Assembly (NCBI GenBank): GCA_005223375.1
Contig: RXOD01004945.1
Coordinates: 1 to 16,981 of the forward strand
Source of the DNA: Amoebophrya sp. AT5.2
Lineage: Eukaryota; Sar; Dinophyceae; Syndiniales; Amoebophryaceae
Direction: 5' to 3'
Length of the DNA: 16,981 nt
The notes under the pieces are model-generated. The model did no database searches. It worked only from the letters and a program-made list of their open reading frames with translations, and had not been told where the DNA came from. This document shows, in pieces, positions 8,116 through 16,770 of this stretch (the first letter of the stretch is position 1; each line of letters begins with the position of its first letter). The position numbers and the translations under genes are program-made.

Positions 8116-10262
8116 CGAGTGACGGGCAAAAATCGCAATCGTTGTCGTTCATGAAGAAGCAGATCGGGCGTGCCGCGTCCGGTCCTCCTGCTACATTCTA
8201 ACTTCCACCGGCTGGAAAAGACATACAATTCTGCCGCAATTCTGCTACTAACTCAGGAAGCAGCTCTGACTTGCTCTGGGAGATGAGAAGCGTCCTGCCC
8301 AAGGATCCGGCATCCATTCCGGTCGAAGAAAGTTGTACGCTGTTCGAGCAAACGCTGTTCGTCCTTGAGTATGAGAGAGTAGTTTGTGAGAGTAAGGCGA
8401 TGGTCTTAGGCAAGACCAAGAGGGGGCTTCTCTGCGTCCGAGTGCGCCCCTTGTTCTCTTCTGAACATGCAATGTCTGTGATGCGAGGAAGTAAAAGCAG
8501 CGTCGATCTTGAATGAATAAGAAAGTAGGCACAGCTCGACCTCTTTCGATCACCAACACCATGGCTGGACTCATTGCAATGCGCAGACAATACGCGATAG
8601 GTGAAAATGGAGATGCTCCCTTGTCGAGCTCGAAACGATGCGTCTTCCACTTGCAACGCAGTCCGTGCGTTCTTGCGGCTCGCTTGGTTCAGCTCGTCAT
8701 GGCGTGCCTGCTCTCGAAACTGCGGGACCCGTGGACGCCGCGACGTAAGCCACACCCAACAGCCGCCACGGCCGCACTCTCGGTAGAAGCTGCTCGCGCT
8801 TCTGGAAGCAGATAACTGGAGGGAAGAAAGTTGCGCCAGCGCCGCCGATTTCGGGGAAGGGGCAAAAGGGGAAAGGGAGAAACGCGCTCGCTTGTGACGC
8901 CAGGGCTTGTGACACCAAAGCACTACGCAAGTACCGCACCAGCGGCAACCTGCTCAGCTTGCTTAGCGCACGCTGCCCCGAAATACGACGACGCCGCGGG
9001 CAGTTTTTTGGTCGGTTTTGCCGCCAACCGGCGGCGCGCACCTACGTCAAGGAGAGCAAGGTCCATGAGGATCAGGCGGAGGACAAGGCAACCGGGGCGA
9101 TGTCGGGCAAGCAATGTGCTGGCCGCGACCGAAGGCGATGCTATTCGCGAAGTGCTGCCGTGTTGCTGGAGGGCTTCTGGGCGCGCCCCTTGTGGGTGTT
9201 CGTACGCATAGATATACTAGCGCGGCCAGCTGCCAGCATTTCGGTTTCGCGACTTAGTAAGTGGAGGTGCGTGCTTGGGCCGTTTCCTATTCCTTTACTT
9301 ATATCGTTGAGCTGAGTATGTATGCGAGAGCGAACGCAGCTGCAGGGCACCCGCGACTTCAGAGGATGCATGGACATGGAGCACGCGAATGACAGGCGTG
9401 ACGCATGACTTCGCGCCGAGCCAGCGACTGACTCCCTCACGACCGCGCGACTTTGACAAAAAAAAAAGCAAAGCACTCGCTTGACGAGGATCGCCCCGTA
9501 ATAATCGAGAGCGCACCAGCAAAAAGACCTGCAGCTGTTGCACATCTAGCACTATCACAGATTCAGATTCGTGTCCAAGTCGAAGCAATAAAACGGACAG
9601 GACGAGCGAACCATTGACGGCGCCGCCAATCTTCATCTGGCCACCTGGCTGCCGGTTTGGCGAGGTTGATCTACTTCTATTCTGACGAGCTAAAAAAGCA
9701 ACAGCGATGAGCAAAGCAAAAAACTCGTGCTGGGCTTCGTTTTCTTGGACGATACTGGCGCCAAGCGGCGCAGTAGGGAGCTCAATCTCCTTCACTGCCG
9801 CCGAAAGCCTTCATGCTTCCAGATTGATTGCTGGTTGCTCAGAATCAGAAACACGCTGCAGTTGGCTAGCCTCTGGCTTCGTTGGGATTGAAACTCTTGG
9901 AGTTCTTTCTATCTGCCGGCTCCTTCGGAGCCCGAGAGCTGCTGCAACAGGTTCGTCTTTGTGCATTGTTCTTATTTGGCCATTCTTCGGCCATGCATGC
10001 GCCTGTAGACACGTTGCTTTGATGCTTGTTGCACAGTGCATTACTCAATGCCCATCACACGATAAAGAAAGTACTCATTGAAATGAATGTATTGCGTCTA
10101 CTGCGAGAGCAGAGCTCATCAGCTGTGGTGCTTGTGTGCGTATCTCTACCGTGCTGACCTTGGCCGAGGTGCTTTTTTTGAAAAAAGACTTGCCGGCGCT
10201 GCGTGCTTGTTGTTGACGCCTCGACTCCACCTACGGCCGCACTTACAACCTGCAAGTCTCTT
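8116..10262. other. 2.1 kb spacer without a convincing gene
   Basis: This includes the 3' region of the giant gene and the upstream region of the methyltransferase-like gene. Open frames on both strands are short and mostly lack the local codon bias. One patch on the + strand, 8638-9140, has GC-ending codons and could be exons of an unrecognised gene (see findings). Small features seen are a run of ten A at 9458-9467, a direct repeat ACGCTGTTCG at about 8336 and 8352, and AATTCTG doubled near 8227. No tRNA, rRNA or transposon was recognised. Confidence 0.55.
10172..10187. repeat. Short perfect inverted repeat CTTTTTT/AAAAAAG
   Basis: The arms are 7 nt with a 2-nt spacer, upstream of the methyltransferase-like gene. 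The loop is too small for a stable RNA hairpin, so it may simply be a T/A tract junction. The sequence shows no clear role. Confidence 0.35.
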
Positions 10263-10290
10263 GCAGCTTCAGCTCTTCGTCTTCCTCCAG
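10263..10290 (+). promoter_or_regulatory. Pyrimidine tract ending in CAG; candidate splice acceptor
   Basis: The tract GCTCTTCGTCTTCCTCCAG ends at 10290. No ATG occurs between it and the ATG at 10363. This is the same arrangement as upstream of 3145 and 16279. It could serve cis- or trans-splicing; neither can be proved from sequence. Confidence 0.35.
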
Positions 10291-10362
10291 ATTGGCTTAC
10301 ATCCAGGGAGCAGTCTTACATACTAGTGCGCGTCGTGTCAGCCTCAGCCCGTTCTCTTTCAC

Positions 10363-13278
10363 ATGATGCGACCCACTTGGCTTATTTGCGTGTATGTTCT
10401 GGACGCACACCTCTTGCGACCATCCGCTACCGTGCAAGAATGGCCGCCGCCGATTGAGTCCGGCGACCTCAAGGAGTCTCTGTTCAAGGATGCGGATAAG
10501 CATGACTTCGTGGCCGCGATGGAGCTCTTCGCTGCGATTTCCAACGGCTTTTTGTTTGAGATGGGTACTTTCGACGTTCCACTGCCGTTTCTCTACTACT
10601 GCCGCTTCTCCGCGGGTGATGCGACAGCAACGGCAGGAGATGGAGTCGTGGGTGCGGGTGGAGCGGGTAATTATATTGAGGAAAAAAGTAAGGGGATGGT
10701 CGAGCAGTGTCTCGCGGCGGCGCCGTCTCTAAGTACCGCCGCGGAGGAGCAGGTTGGAAACGAAGCGCCCCCGGCAGCTTCTCCTTCTCCAAATATCGCA
10801 GATACTCAAGAACATGATACAGCCCAGGTAGAGAAGGCAGCAGCGCGTCTGAAGGCGATCTTCGCTGAAGTAAGGGACACGTGGGCGTACAAGAGCTTCG
10901 CCGACCGGTTTCGCCATTTCCGCTACCCGATGCTGCCGCTCCGGACGCCGAGGAGGAGCATTGCGAGCAGCATGAAAGCGCGCGACCCGTGCGCGGAGAG
11001 CGTCGGCGGTATTTCGAAGATGGAGAACGCCGAGCTTCTGGCTCTCGCTGACCTGCAGCGGCAGACGCAGAAACGCTGTCCCGGCCGAAGCGCGTGCGCG
11101 CCTTTCGTCCTCACCGACCGCAAGGTTTTTACCGACGGACAGCACCAGCAGCGGACAACGGTTGAAGCTGTTACGCGGAAGCTACTGGCGGAACTGTTAC
11201 AGTCGCACAACGCGAAAATCACGGAGGCGGCAGCGGAAGCGATGGCTAGAGAGACTACACCGACGTCCACCACCGCATCTTCCTCGGAAGGAGCCGCAGG
11301 AGCCGCGGCGACAGTCGCGACGCACGTCGCCCGCGCCCCCACGGCGAACGAAGAGTTTTCGGCGGTGTCCGACAAAATTCTCGGCGCGACCAGGGGCAGT
11401 CCGTGCTGCCAGCGGTTTTTAATCCACCGGCTGCTCGCACCGGTGTCCAGATACCTTCGGGACACCATGTGCACCAGTTTCTTCGCGACCACGGACCCGG
11501 AACTGCTCTACGAGCTCAGCTATTTCTCAGAGACCTTCATCTCCAACGAGAACATGCGCAACATGAACCTGATGGCGAACAAGTCGGTGGACTTTGATGA
11601 TTTCTCTGCATCTACTGCTCGAGAAGTACGCGTTGAAGACGATCCACCTTCCGACTTTCGTTTGCTGCCGCGCGGGATGCTGGCTGCGTTGGAGACACGA
11701 CTCCAACCCGAAACCCGCATAGCCATCCTGGGGGATGCGTTCGCGAACGGAGTAGAGGTAGACGTTGATGTAGTGAGCGCGCGCGGGCCGCTCGAAGATC
11801 GTCCTCCGCGCGACGAGGAAGTTTCATCTGATGATGAAAATAAAGCAGAGCAGACGCAAGGAGACGCGCCCGAAGTTCCGGACGATCTTCAAGCAGAGAT
11901 TGGTCCCCACGGCGAGTGGCTGACGGACCTGAAGTCCACGCAGCCGATGATTTTCGTGAACGGCGGCGCGAACCACGGGCACTGGCTCGACGTGGTCAAA
12001 GCCTTTTGCAGACCGCCCTTTTGCGCGCAATCCCGCTCCCTCCACGCTTTCGAGATTCAGGAGCGGCTGGTGGGGAAGATGCGGCGGAGGTTTAAATCGG
12101 ACCCGGCAGCCACGTGCGAAGATAAAAATGATCATGTTCTTGGTCCTCCTCGTGCTGGGTCAGGGTCTCGCTCTTGCATGTGCATCAGCAACCACACGAC
12201 GGTCACGATCCACCACGCAGGCTGGGGGCCACCTTCCAACGAACGAGATGCCCCACCACGCCGTCTTCGCGTGCAGCAGTCCGTTGTTTCCGACGAAATC
12301 GCCCACGTCGACCTGACCCCTGGTCACGCCGCGCCGGTGAAACCCGGCCTGTTTGGGGACCTCAGCATCTGGCACGACGGCGAGGAGATGATGGACCACC
12401 CCAGTCTGTCGATTAACGAGCAGGGCTACTGGACGCCGGAATACGTAGATATCTCCACGCTTGAAGAGCTGGTGGAGGAGGGCGTGGAATTTCGCTCCGC
12501 AGGGGGACGACGGGGGAGTCGATTACATCAGCATCCGGTTTTCTTCCTCGTGATTGATGCGGAGTTCTTTGATGTGGAGATCGTGAAGGGCATGAACCTA
12601 CAAAAAATCAGGAACCAGCAACGCTTTCCCTTCTTCCAGATCGAATACCAGGAAGACACGATATTCCGGCCGATAACTTTAACCACCAGTGCGAGCAGCT
12701 TTCTTGGGTCCTCAGGGAGGTCCTCGCAACCGAACTCCAAGAAGTCTACGGAAACCTCTACGAAGCACGTGTTTCACACGGCGGTGGAATACCTGGCCTG
12801 GTTAGAGTCCGACGAGGTCGGGTACTCGCTTTTCGTCCCGACTCTGCAGGGCTACGCGCACACGACCGCGGCTTTCATCAACCAGAACGTGCACAGCGTG
12901 GAGAAGACAGGCGTGTTTTTAGACGGGGGCGCTGCGGACCCTGGTTATGTGATCGGGGGGAAGAAGTGGGTAATCTCGAACTTAATACTCGCACACAGAA
13001 GATTTTGCAACAAAGTGCTTTTGCGCTACCTGTGGGGAAGTGCAATGGACCTCGCGAGGAAAGACGCGAAAATTTTGAGCTTCGCGAAGTGGAAACACGA
13101 AAAACTACCGGAAGAAGAACGAATCAAATGGGGAGTAGCAAGATCAACGAAAATCGTGGTCAGTGATCAGCCGTGGACGCTGCTTGTATTGCCACGGCGA
13201 TACGTGGCTGTGGTCAGGATTGCAGCGGGGGTGTGGGCGGCTCGCTGGGAGTACAGAGGCCGGGACCGCAGAGGTTAG
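10363..13278 (+). CDS. FkbM-family methyltransferase-like protein, 971 aa
   Basis: The frame is uninterrupted from ATG 10363 (first ATG after a pyrimidine-AG tract; in-frame TAG at 10324) to TAG 13278. The C-terminal half carries, in order, motifs expected of FkbM-type SAM-dependent methyltransferases: a glycine-rich motif I-like stretch FVNGGANHGHW (residues about 531-541), a following acidic strand HAFEIQ (561-566), a mid-domain segment with YVDISTLEELVEEG (about 694-707), and FFLVIDAEFFDVEIVKGM (727-744), which parallels the family's KIDVEG..EVLKG motif, then FFQIEYQED. FkbM enzymes typically O-methylate small molecules or sugars; the substrate here is unknown. Oddities are Asn in place of the usual Asp in motif I, Phe in place of Gly after the IDAE acid, and about 520 N-terminal residues of unrecognised helical and low-complexity sequence. 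The first residues contain a short hydrophobic run (WLICVYVL), a weak signal-peptide or anchor candidate. Activity is uncertain. Confidence 0.7.
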   Translation: MMRPTWLICVYVLDAHLLRPSATVQEWPPPIESGDLKESLFKDADKHDFVAAMELFAAISNGFLFEMGTFDVPLPFLYYCRFSAGDATATAGDGVVGAGGAGNYIEEKSKGMVEQCLAAAPSLSTAAEEQVGNEAPPAASPSPNIADTQEHDTAQVEKAAARLKAIFAEVRDTWAYKSFADRFRHFRYPMLPLRTPRRSIASSMKARDPCAESVGGISKMENAELLALADLQRQTQKRCPGRSACAPFVLTDRKVFTDGQHQQRTTVEAVTRKLLAELLQSHNAKITEAAAEAMARETTPTSTTASSSEGAAGAAATVATHVARAPTANEEFSAVSDKILGATRGSPCCQRFLIHRLLAPVSRYLRDTMCTSFFATTDPELLYELSYFSETFISNENMRNMNLMANKSVDFDDFSASTAREVRVEDDPPSDFRLLPRGMLAALETRLQPETRIAILGDAFANGVEVDVDVVSARGPLEDRPPRDEEVSSDDENKAEQTQGDAPEVPDDLQAEIGPHGEWLTDLKSTQPMIFVNGGANHGHWLDVVKAFCRPPFCAQSRSLHAFEIQERLVGKMRRRFKSDPAATCEDKNDHVLGPPRAGSGSRSCMCISNHTTVTIHHAGWGPPSNERDAPPRRLRVQQSVVSDEIAHVDLTPGHAAPVKPGLFGDLSIWHDGEEMMDHPSLSINEQGYWTPEYVDISTLEELVEEGVEFRSAGGRRGSRLHQHPVFFLVIDAEFFDVEIVKGMNLQKIRNQQRFPFFQIEYQEDTIFRPITLTTSASSFLGSSGRSSQPNSKKSTETSTKHVFHTAVEYLAWLESDEVGYSLFVPTLQGYAHTTAAFINQNVHSVEKTGVFLDGGAADPGYVIGGKKWVISNLILAHRRFCNKVLLRYLWGSAMDLARKDAKILSFAKWKHEKLPEEERIKWGVARSTKIVVSDQPWTLLVLPRRYVAVVRIAAGVWAARWEYRGRDRRG

Positions 13279-13286
13279 GCCTCTGC
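13254..13286 (+). repeat. Overlapping inverted repeats around the stop codon
   Basis: CAGAGGCC (13254-13261) pairs with GGCCTCTG (13278-13285). GCAGAGG (13268-13274) can pair instead with CCTCTGC (13280-13286), placing the TAG stop in a 5-nt loop. The two stems are mutually exclusive. Possible role in termination or 3' processing, or chance; not testable here. Confidence 0.45.
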
Positions 13287-13626
13287 CGAGTAACTACGCT
13301 AAGAAAGTCACGGTAAGCTGCGTAATCCACCAGGAGCTGCTATCAATCTGTTGAGACTGACAACATCAAGGAAAGTGTCAGGTCATTGAACCGGAACCGC
13401 GAGAGAGAGGGAACAAGCGAGTCGAGCGACGCTGTTGCCCGCCAAGATCGCAGCGGCGCACGGTGTAGTTTCCGACCTTCTATACCTCCTGGCTGTAGTA
13501 CTACTAGTACGTCGGACAGGCAATCGCGAATGAAGAACGACGTTCGATTAAGTAACGTAGTTGGAGCTGCAGCTAGAACAAAAGGATAAGAACTGGCCAA
13601 GCGCAATCTCACAAAATCGCGAAAAA
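13279..13626. other. Short spacer upstream of the kinase gene
   Basis: These 348 bases hold the 3' end of one gene and the 5' region of the next. A short upstream frame starts at ATG 13530 and ends at TAA 13589, encoding MKNDVRLSNVVGAAARTKG. If transcribed with the kinase it would be an upstream ORF; an acceptor after it (for example GAGCTGCAG ending 13572) would remove it. A palindrome-rich patch TAGTACTACTAGTA lies near 13497. Confidence 0.45.
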
Positions 13627-15731
13627 ATGGACACTGCGCAGCTGCCGGGGGAGATCCTCCAGCACTACGCAGTGCAGGAGCTTCTCGGCGCGGGCGCATT
13701 CGCGAAGATCTATCGCGTCGAGGATAGAAAATCCCAGGAAGAATTGGCGTTGAAGGTAGTATCGCTTTTGTTCTCATGCCGACCACGCAGCACGGGACAG
13801 GACTAGATTTTTTTTTATCGTTTTCGTTTGTCTTGATGGAGGTCTTGGGCTTGGTCAATCAAATGAACCATCCTCGGCGTCACCAGGTGATGCGTCGTTC
13901 CTGCTACCGTAAGCGGTGTCTTGAGTACCAGATTGACGTGGAACTGGAGCTGACGCAGCTCTGCCAGCATCGCAATGTCGTGACGCTTCGGGACGTGTTT
14001 GACGACGGCGAATTTGTGATCATGCTGATGTCGCGCGCGACGATCGATTTGCAGCGCGCAACCCAGAAGCTGGTGCACATGCGCAGCCTGGAGCGGGCGC
14101 GACTGCTGGCCCCAAGGGATTCGTCGGCGCCTCCGCGAAAAAAATGCTTCTTGCTCGCTGATCTCCTCAGCGGAAGGTGGCGGGAAAAGCAACGACCACA
14201 CTCACTCTATTCCAGGGACGCAGCTGCTCGTCCAGCTGCTGCTAGTTGTAGTGCGGAGCCGCAGCCGCTAGGGGAACGTCAACCGCCATTGCGCTCCCAG
14301 GTCGTGGTGGAACCACTCCCGGGCAAGCCGAGCGCAGCGGGAGCCGCCAGACGCGAGACGTCGAGGCGTCGGGGCGGCCAAAGTTCGGAACGCGCGAGTA
14401 GTAAGGGAAGAAGAGTGGAATTGGAAAAGTCTTCTGCACCGTCGCCAACGCGAACGCCGCGCTCGATCCCGGACAGCCAAGAATTCGCTGCCTCGGAGGT
14501 CCTTCGGATGATCCTCATGTCGGACTGCGAACCGGGGTCATCAGTAGCACGAGAGCTGCAAAATGATCCGAAACAGCAGCTCTTGCCGGCAGCAGAGCTC
14601 GCCGGCGGTGGGGGCGTTGCAGGAGCGACGCCCTCTACTTCTTCGCCTGGCTCCTCGTCGGCAGTAGAACACAGTTCGACAGCACAAGTACAGCAACAAA
14701 AGTCGCTGCTTAGCGACTCGCTCGGGCCGGCGTGGGGCGAGGAATTGAGTTTGTTTTTGTTTAAGCAGCTGGTCGCTGGAGTAGAGTACATCCACAGACA
14801 GGGCGTGCTGCACCGCGACCTTAAGCCGGAAAACATTCTGCTCACTGTAAAAAGCTCCAGCTCTTCAACTTCCTCGTCCGCCCCCAAGCAAGAAGGCCTG
14901 CTCACGCTGCAAGAAATAAACCCCAACGTATCAGCATCAGCATCTTCTTCTTCAGGCTCAGCGCCATCGACCTCGAGCAGGAACATCTTCAGCGGGACGA
15001 GTGTCGTTGAAACAGAAACTGGAGGGAGTTCTGAGGAACAAGCCACCTCCACGCTGCAGCTCCAGATCGCGGACTTCGGTTGGTCCACGAAGCTCCACCG
15101 CACCGTCGGTCGTGCGCTCGCGGGGACCTACATCTACATGTCGCCCGAGATCCTGGACGGCCGCAGGCACACCGCCAGCTCCGACCTGTGGGGCGCGGGC
15201 ATGATCTGGTACTTTCTGCTGTTCGGGCGGCCGCTGCTGGACCAACACTGCATCCGGCCTGGCGTCACGGACGGCCTCACCGTGTACGACCCGGTGCGCT
15301 CGGCGCAAACGCGCGCCCGGATCGTGCGCGCAGAACTGAACAAACTCTGCCCGCTGCGCATACAGGACAAACCGGAATGGCTTCAAGAAGTTGTCGTGCA
15401 CGAGCCGTCGGGCGGTGGTGCCACAAGTAGTAGCGAGGACACGGAAGCGGAACAAGAGGACGTTGAAAGCTCCTTCGCAGAGGTGAGCGAGGCAGAGGCA
15501 GAACCACGCAGCTCACACGACCACGCGAGGCCGAGCGCAACACAGACGACCACGCGATCCCCCGATGGAGGACCTCCCCGAGCCTATGTTTCTACATCTA
15601 GTACCAAGTATTTCGGCTGGCGCACTTGGCTGGAGCTTCGCAATCTGCTGTCGCTCGTGCCCAATATCCGGCCGAGTGCAGAAGAGCTGCTGCGAAAATT
15701 GGAAGGACGCGTGCACAGAGACCGGCCATAG
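13627..15731 (+). CDS. Aurora-like Ser/Thr protein kinase, two exons, about 657 aa
   Basis: Exons 13627-13755 and 13887-15731 join at phase 0. Exon 1 encodes the nucleotide loop (LLGAGAFAKIYRV, residues 19-31) and the ATP-binding lysine (LALK, Lys43). With the chosen acceptor the alphaC Glu (Glu62, in DVELEL) lies 19 residues after the lysine, as in Aurora and PKA. The catalytic loop HRDLKPEN is at 352-359, DFGWS at 439-443 (DFGWS is typical of Aurora kinases), an activation segment with RTVGRALAGTY, SPE at 462-464 in place of APE, then DLWGAGMIWYFLLFGRPLLD and a late RPSAEELL. Core residues are intact, so it is probably active. Oddities: the third loop glycine is Ala; about 200 Ser/Arg/Ala-rich residues sit between the hinge and helix E (about 105-325); about 68 Ser-rich residues sit between HRD and DFG; an acidic insert (SSSEDTEAEQEDVE) lies before the last helix. 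Aurora kinases act in mitosis; that role here is inferred. PLK- or CAMK-like assignment is possible. Confidence 0.82.
13756..13886 (+). other. Intron of the kinase gene
   Basis: The donor is GTAGTA after AAG (the ATP-binding lysine codon); the acceptor is CGTCACCAG before GTG. An intron is required because the upstream frame meets a stop at 13806 and the downstream frame differs. This acceptor gives gap-free spacing between the lysine and the alphaC Glu. A second acceptor, GATGGAG ending at 13841, is also phase 0 and in frame, would add 15 residues, and lies closer to the T-rich tract at 13808-13830. Confidence 0.75.
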
Positions 15732-16070
15732 CCATACGCATAAAACTGCGTAGTGCTTGTTATTAAGACATTGGGGATATTCGTTCGTGCAAAATGCAAC
15801 TTCACCTCTGCGTTTACGTAGCAAGCTTGGTACCACAAACAATGACAGGTTTTGATGCTGGACGACTTTTGGTTCTTCGGTCGGCCTAGTAGCTTCATCG
15901 CTGCATGAGCATGCGTTCAGTGTCGTGAAAAATGTCGGTCAGTGTCTCGCGGAACAAGCTTCCCGTGATTCGTCAACTTTTGCGTTAAAAAATTGCGTCC
16001 AAGATCGGTGAGCTTGTGATTGGCATTTTTGGAAACGGTCCAATATCGGTGTCCTCGTGATCGGCAGTCA
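15732..16070. other. Spacer between kinase and secreted-protein genes
   Basis: This contains the presumed kinase 3' UTR (a CATAAAA motif at about 15738 could be a weak poly(A) signal) and the upstream region of the next gene. No frame longer than about 100 codons has the local codon bias. The AT content rises toward 16000, where a short imperfect tandem repeat begins. Confidence 0.5.
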
Positions 16071-16085
16071 TTTTTTTTGTTTTGG
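16004..16085 (+). repeat. Two imperfect 41-nt tandem units
   Basis: ATCGGTG starts at 16004 and again at 16045, each followed by CT[T/C]GTGAT[T/C]GGCA. The first 23 nt of the two units match at 19 positions; the rest diverges into T-rich sequence. A weaker relative (GTCGGTCAGTGTCTCG) lies near 15933. Confidence 0.5.
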
Positions 16086-16125
16086 TTTTCTGTATCATTT
16101 CTATCTGTTTCGAACACCTTTCAAG
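16071..16125 (+). promoter_or_regulatory. Long pyrimidine tract ending in CAAG; candidate splice acceptor
   Basis: The tract is strongly T-rich (TTTTTTTTGTTTTGGTTTTC, then CTATCTGTTTCG and ACCTTTCAAG). No ATG occurs between its AG and the ATG at 16279. This is the clearest of the three candidate acceptors. It suits a trans-spliced leader site or a 5' UTR intron. Confidence 0.45.
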
Positions 16126-16278
16126 ACCCAAAGAGCGCCCCCCTTCTTAGTCCTCCGACATTGCAAAGGCAAGCATCAGCAGAGGCTGCACATCGAAGAA
16201 CTTCCGAATCCACCTCGTCTCGATCCATCAATAGCTCGAAGCTACAGCAACAGCAACTCGGCGAGCACAGGTCCGAAG

Positions 16279-16770
16279 ATGCCGTTTTCCTTTAGCTCTG
16301 CATCCCTGAAGGTGGCCGCCGCGGTTCTGGTCGCTGTCGTGAGCAGGCCCTACCCCGAGAGCTCGTACGTGATGGCCGAACGCGAGCGCCACTACCACCT
16401 CAGGAAGCACCAGCGCACAGCCACGGCCACTTCGACCTACACGGGGACCGGCCACGAGATCGAGAACAAGATCGGCGAGCAGACGCACGAGGAGTTTCTG
16501 ATGTCGGCTACCGCAGCGGCGAAGGGAGCAAAAACGTGCCACGACGAGATGGAGAGAAACGTCCGGAATAACAACCCTAACGCATCGTCGGAAAAGCGAA
16601 AGAAGATTTTGAAAGACATTGAGGACGATTTCGCCTCGAAGTGCAAACGGGGCGAGGAATACGATCCGAGCGCAACTTATGACATGACGGAGCCCAACAA
16701 CGGCTGTTGCCGGCCTCGGGTCACTTGCACAATCGCTTGCTACGGTGGAAGTAACAGTAAGAGTAACTGA
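16279..16770 (+). CDS. Small secreted six-cysteine protein, 163 aa, unknown function
   Basis: The start is the first ATG after the long pyrimidine tract; the frame is open further upstream but has no ATG there. Residues 1-22 look like a signal peptide: MPFSFSSASLKV followed by the hydrophobic core AAAVLVAVV, with likely cleavage near SRP or soon after. The mature part is hydrophilic: a His/Arg/Thr-rich stretch (about 34-60), a charged helical centre (about 65-125, including EKRKKILKDIEDDF), then a cysteine-rich tail. Six cysteines lie at 87, 122, 143, 144, 150 and 154, enough for three disulfides, with a CC-C-C cluster near the end. No family was recognised. Secretion fits an extracellular or host-facing role if the organism is a parasite, but that is inference. 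The C-terminus may differ: GTAACAG/GTAAGAG donors just before the stop could splice to an acceptor at 16928. Confidence 0.6.
   Translation: MPFSFSSASLKVAAAVLVAVVSRPYPESSYVMAERERHYHLRKHQRTATATSTYTGTGHEIENKIGEQTHEEFLMSATAAAKGAKTCHDEMERNVRNNNPNASSEKRKKILKDIEDDFASKCKRGEEYDPSATYDMTEPNNGCCRPRVTCTIACYGGSNSKSN

Noticed and set aside
8198..8923. 241-codon - strand frame in the large spacer
   Set aside because: It has mixed composition, many Ser/Arg/Cys, no motif and no codon bias like the neighbours. The + strand reading of part of it looks more gene-like.
9458..9467. Run of ten A as a retroposon tail
   Set aside because: There is no adjacent reverse transcriptase, target-site duplication or recognisable inserted element.
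9295..9795. 166-codon - strand frame with stretches such as MKEIELPTAPLG, next to a second frame at 9866-10048
   Set aside because: Parts look protein-like, but no consistent splice joins or domain could be found.
14178..14214. Possible 37-nt GT-AG intron inside the kinase insert (GTGGCGGG to CTATTCCAG)
   Set aside because: Removing 37 nt shifts the frame into nearby stops; the unspliced reading stays open to the catalytic loop.
14279..15103. 274-codon - strand frame opposite the kinase
   Set aside because: It covers the kinase catalytic and Ser-rich insert region; the kinase motifs on the + strand settle the strand.
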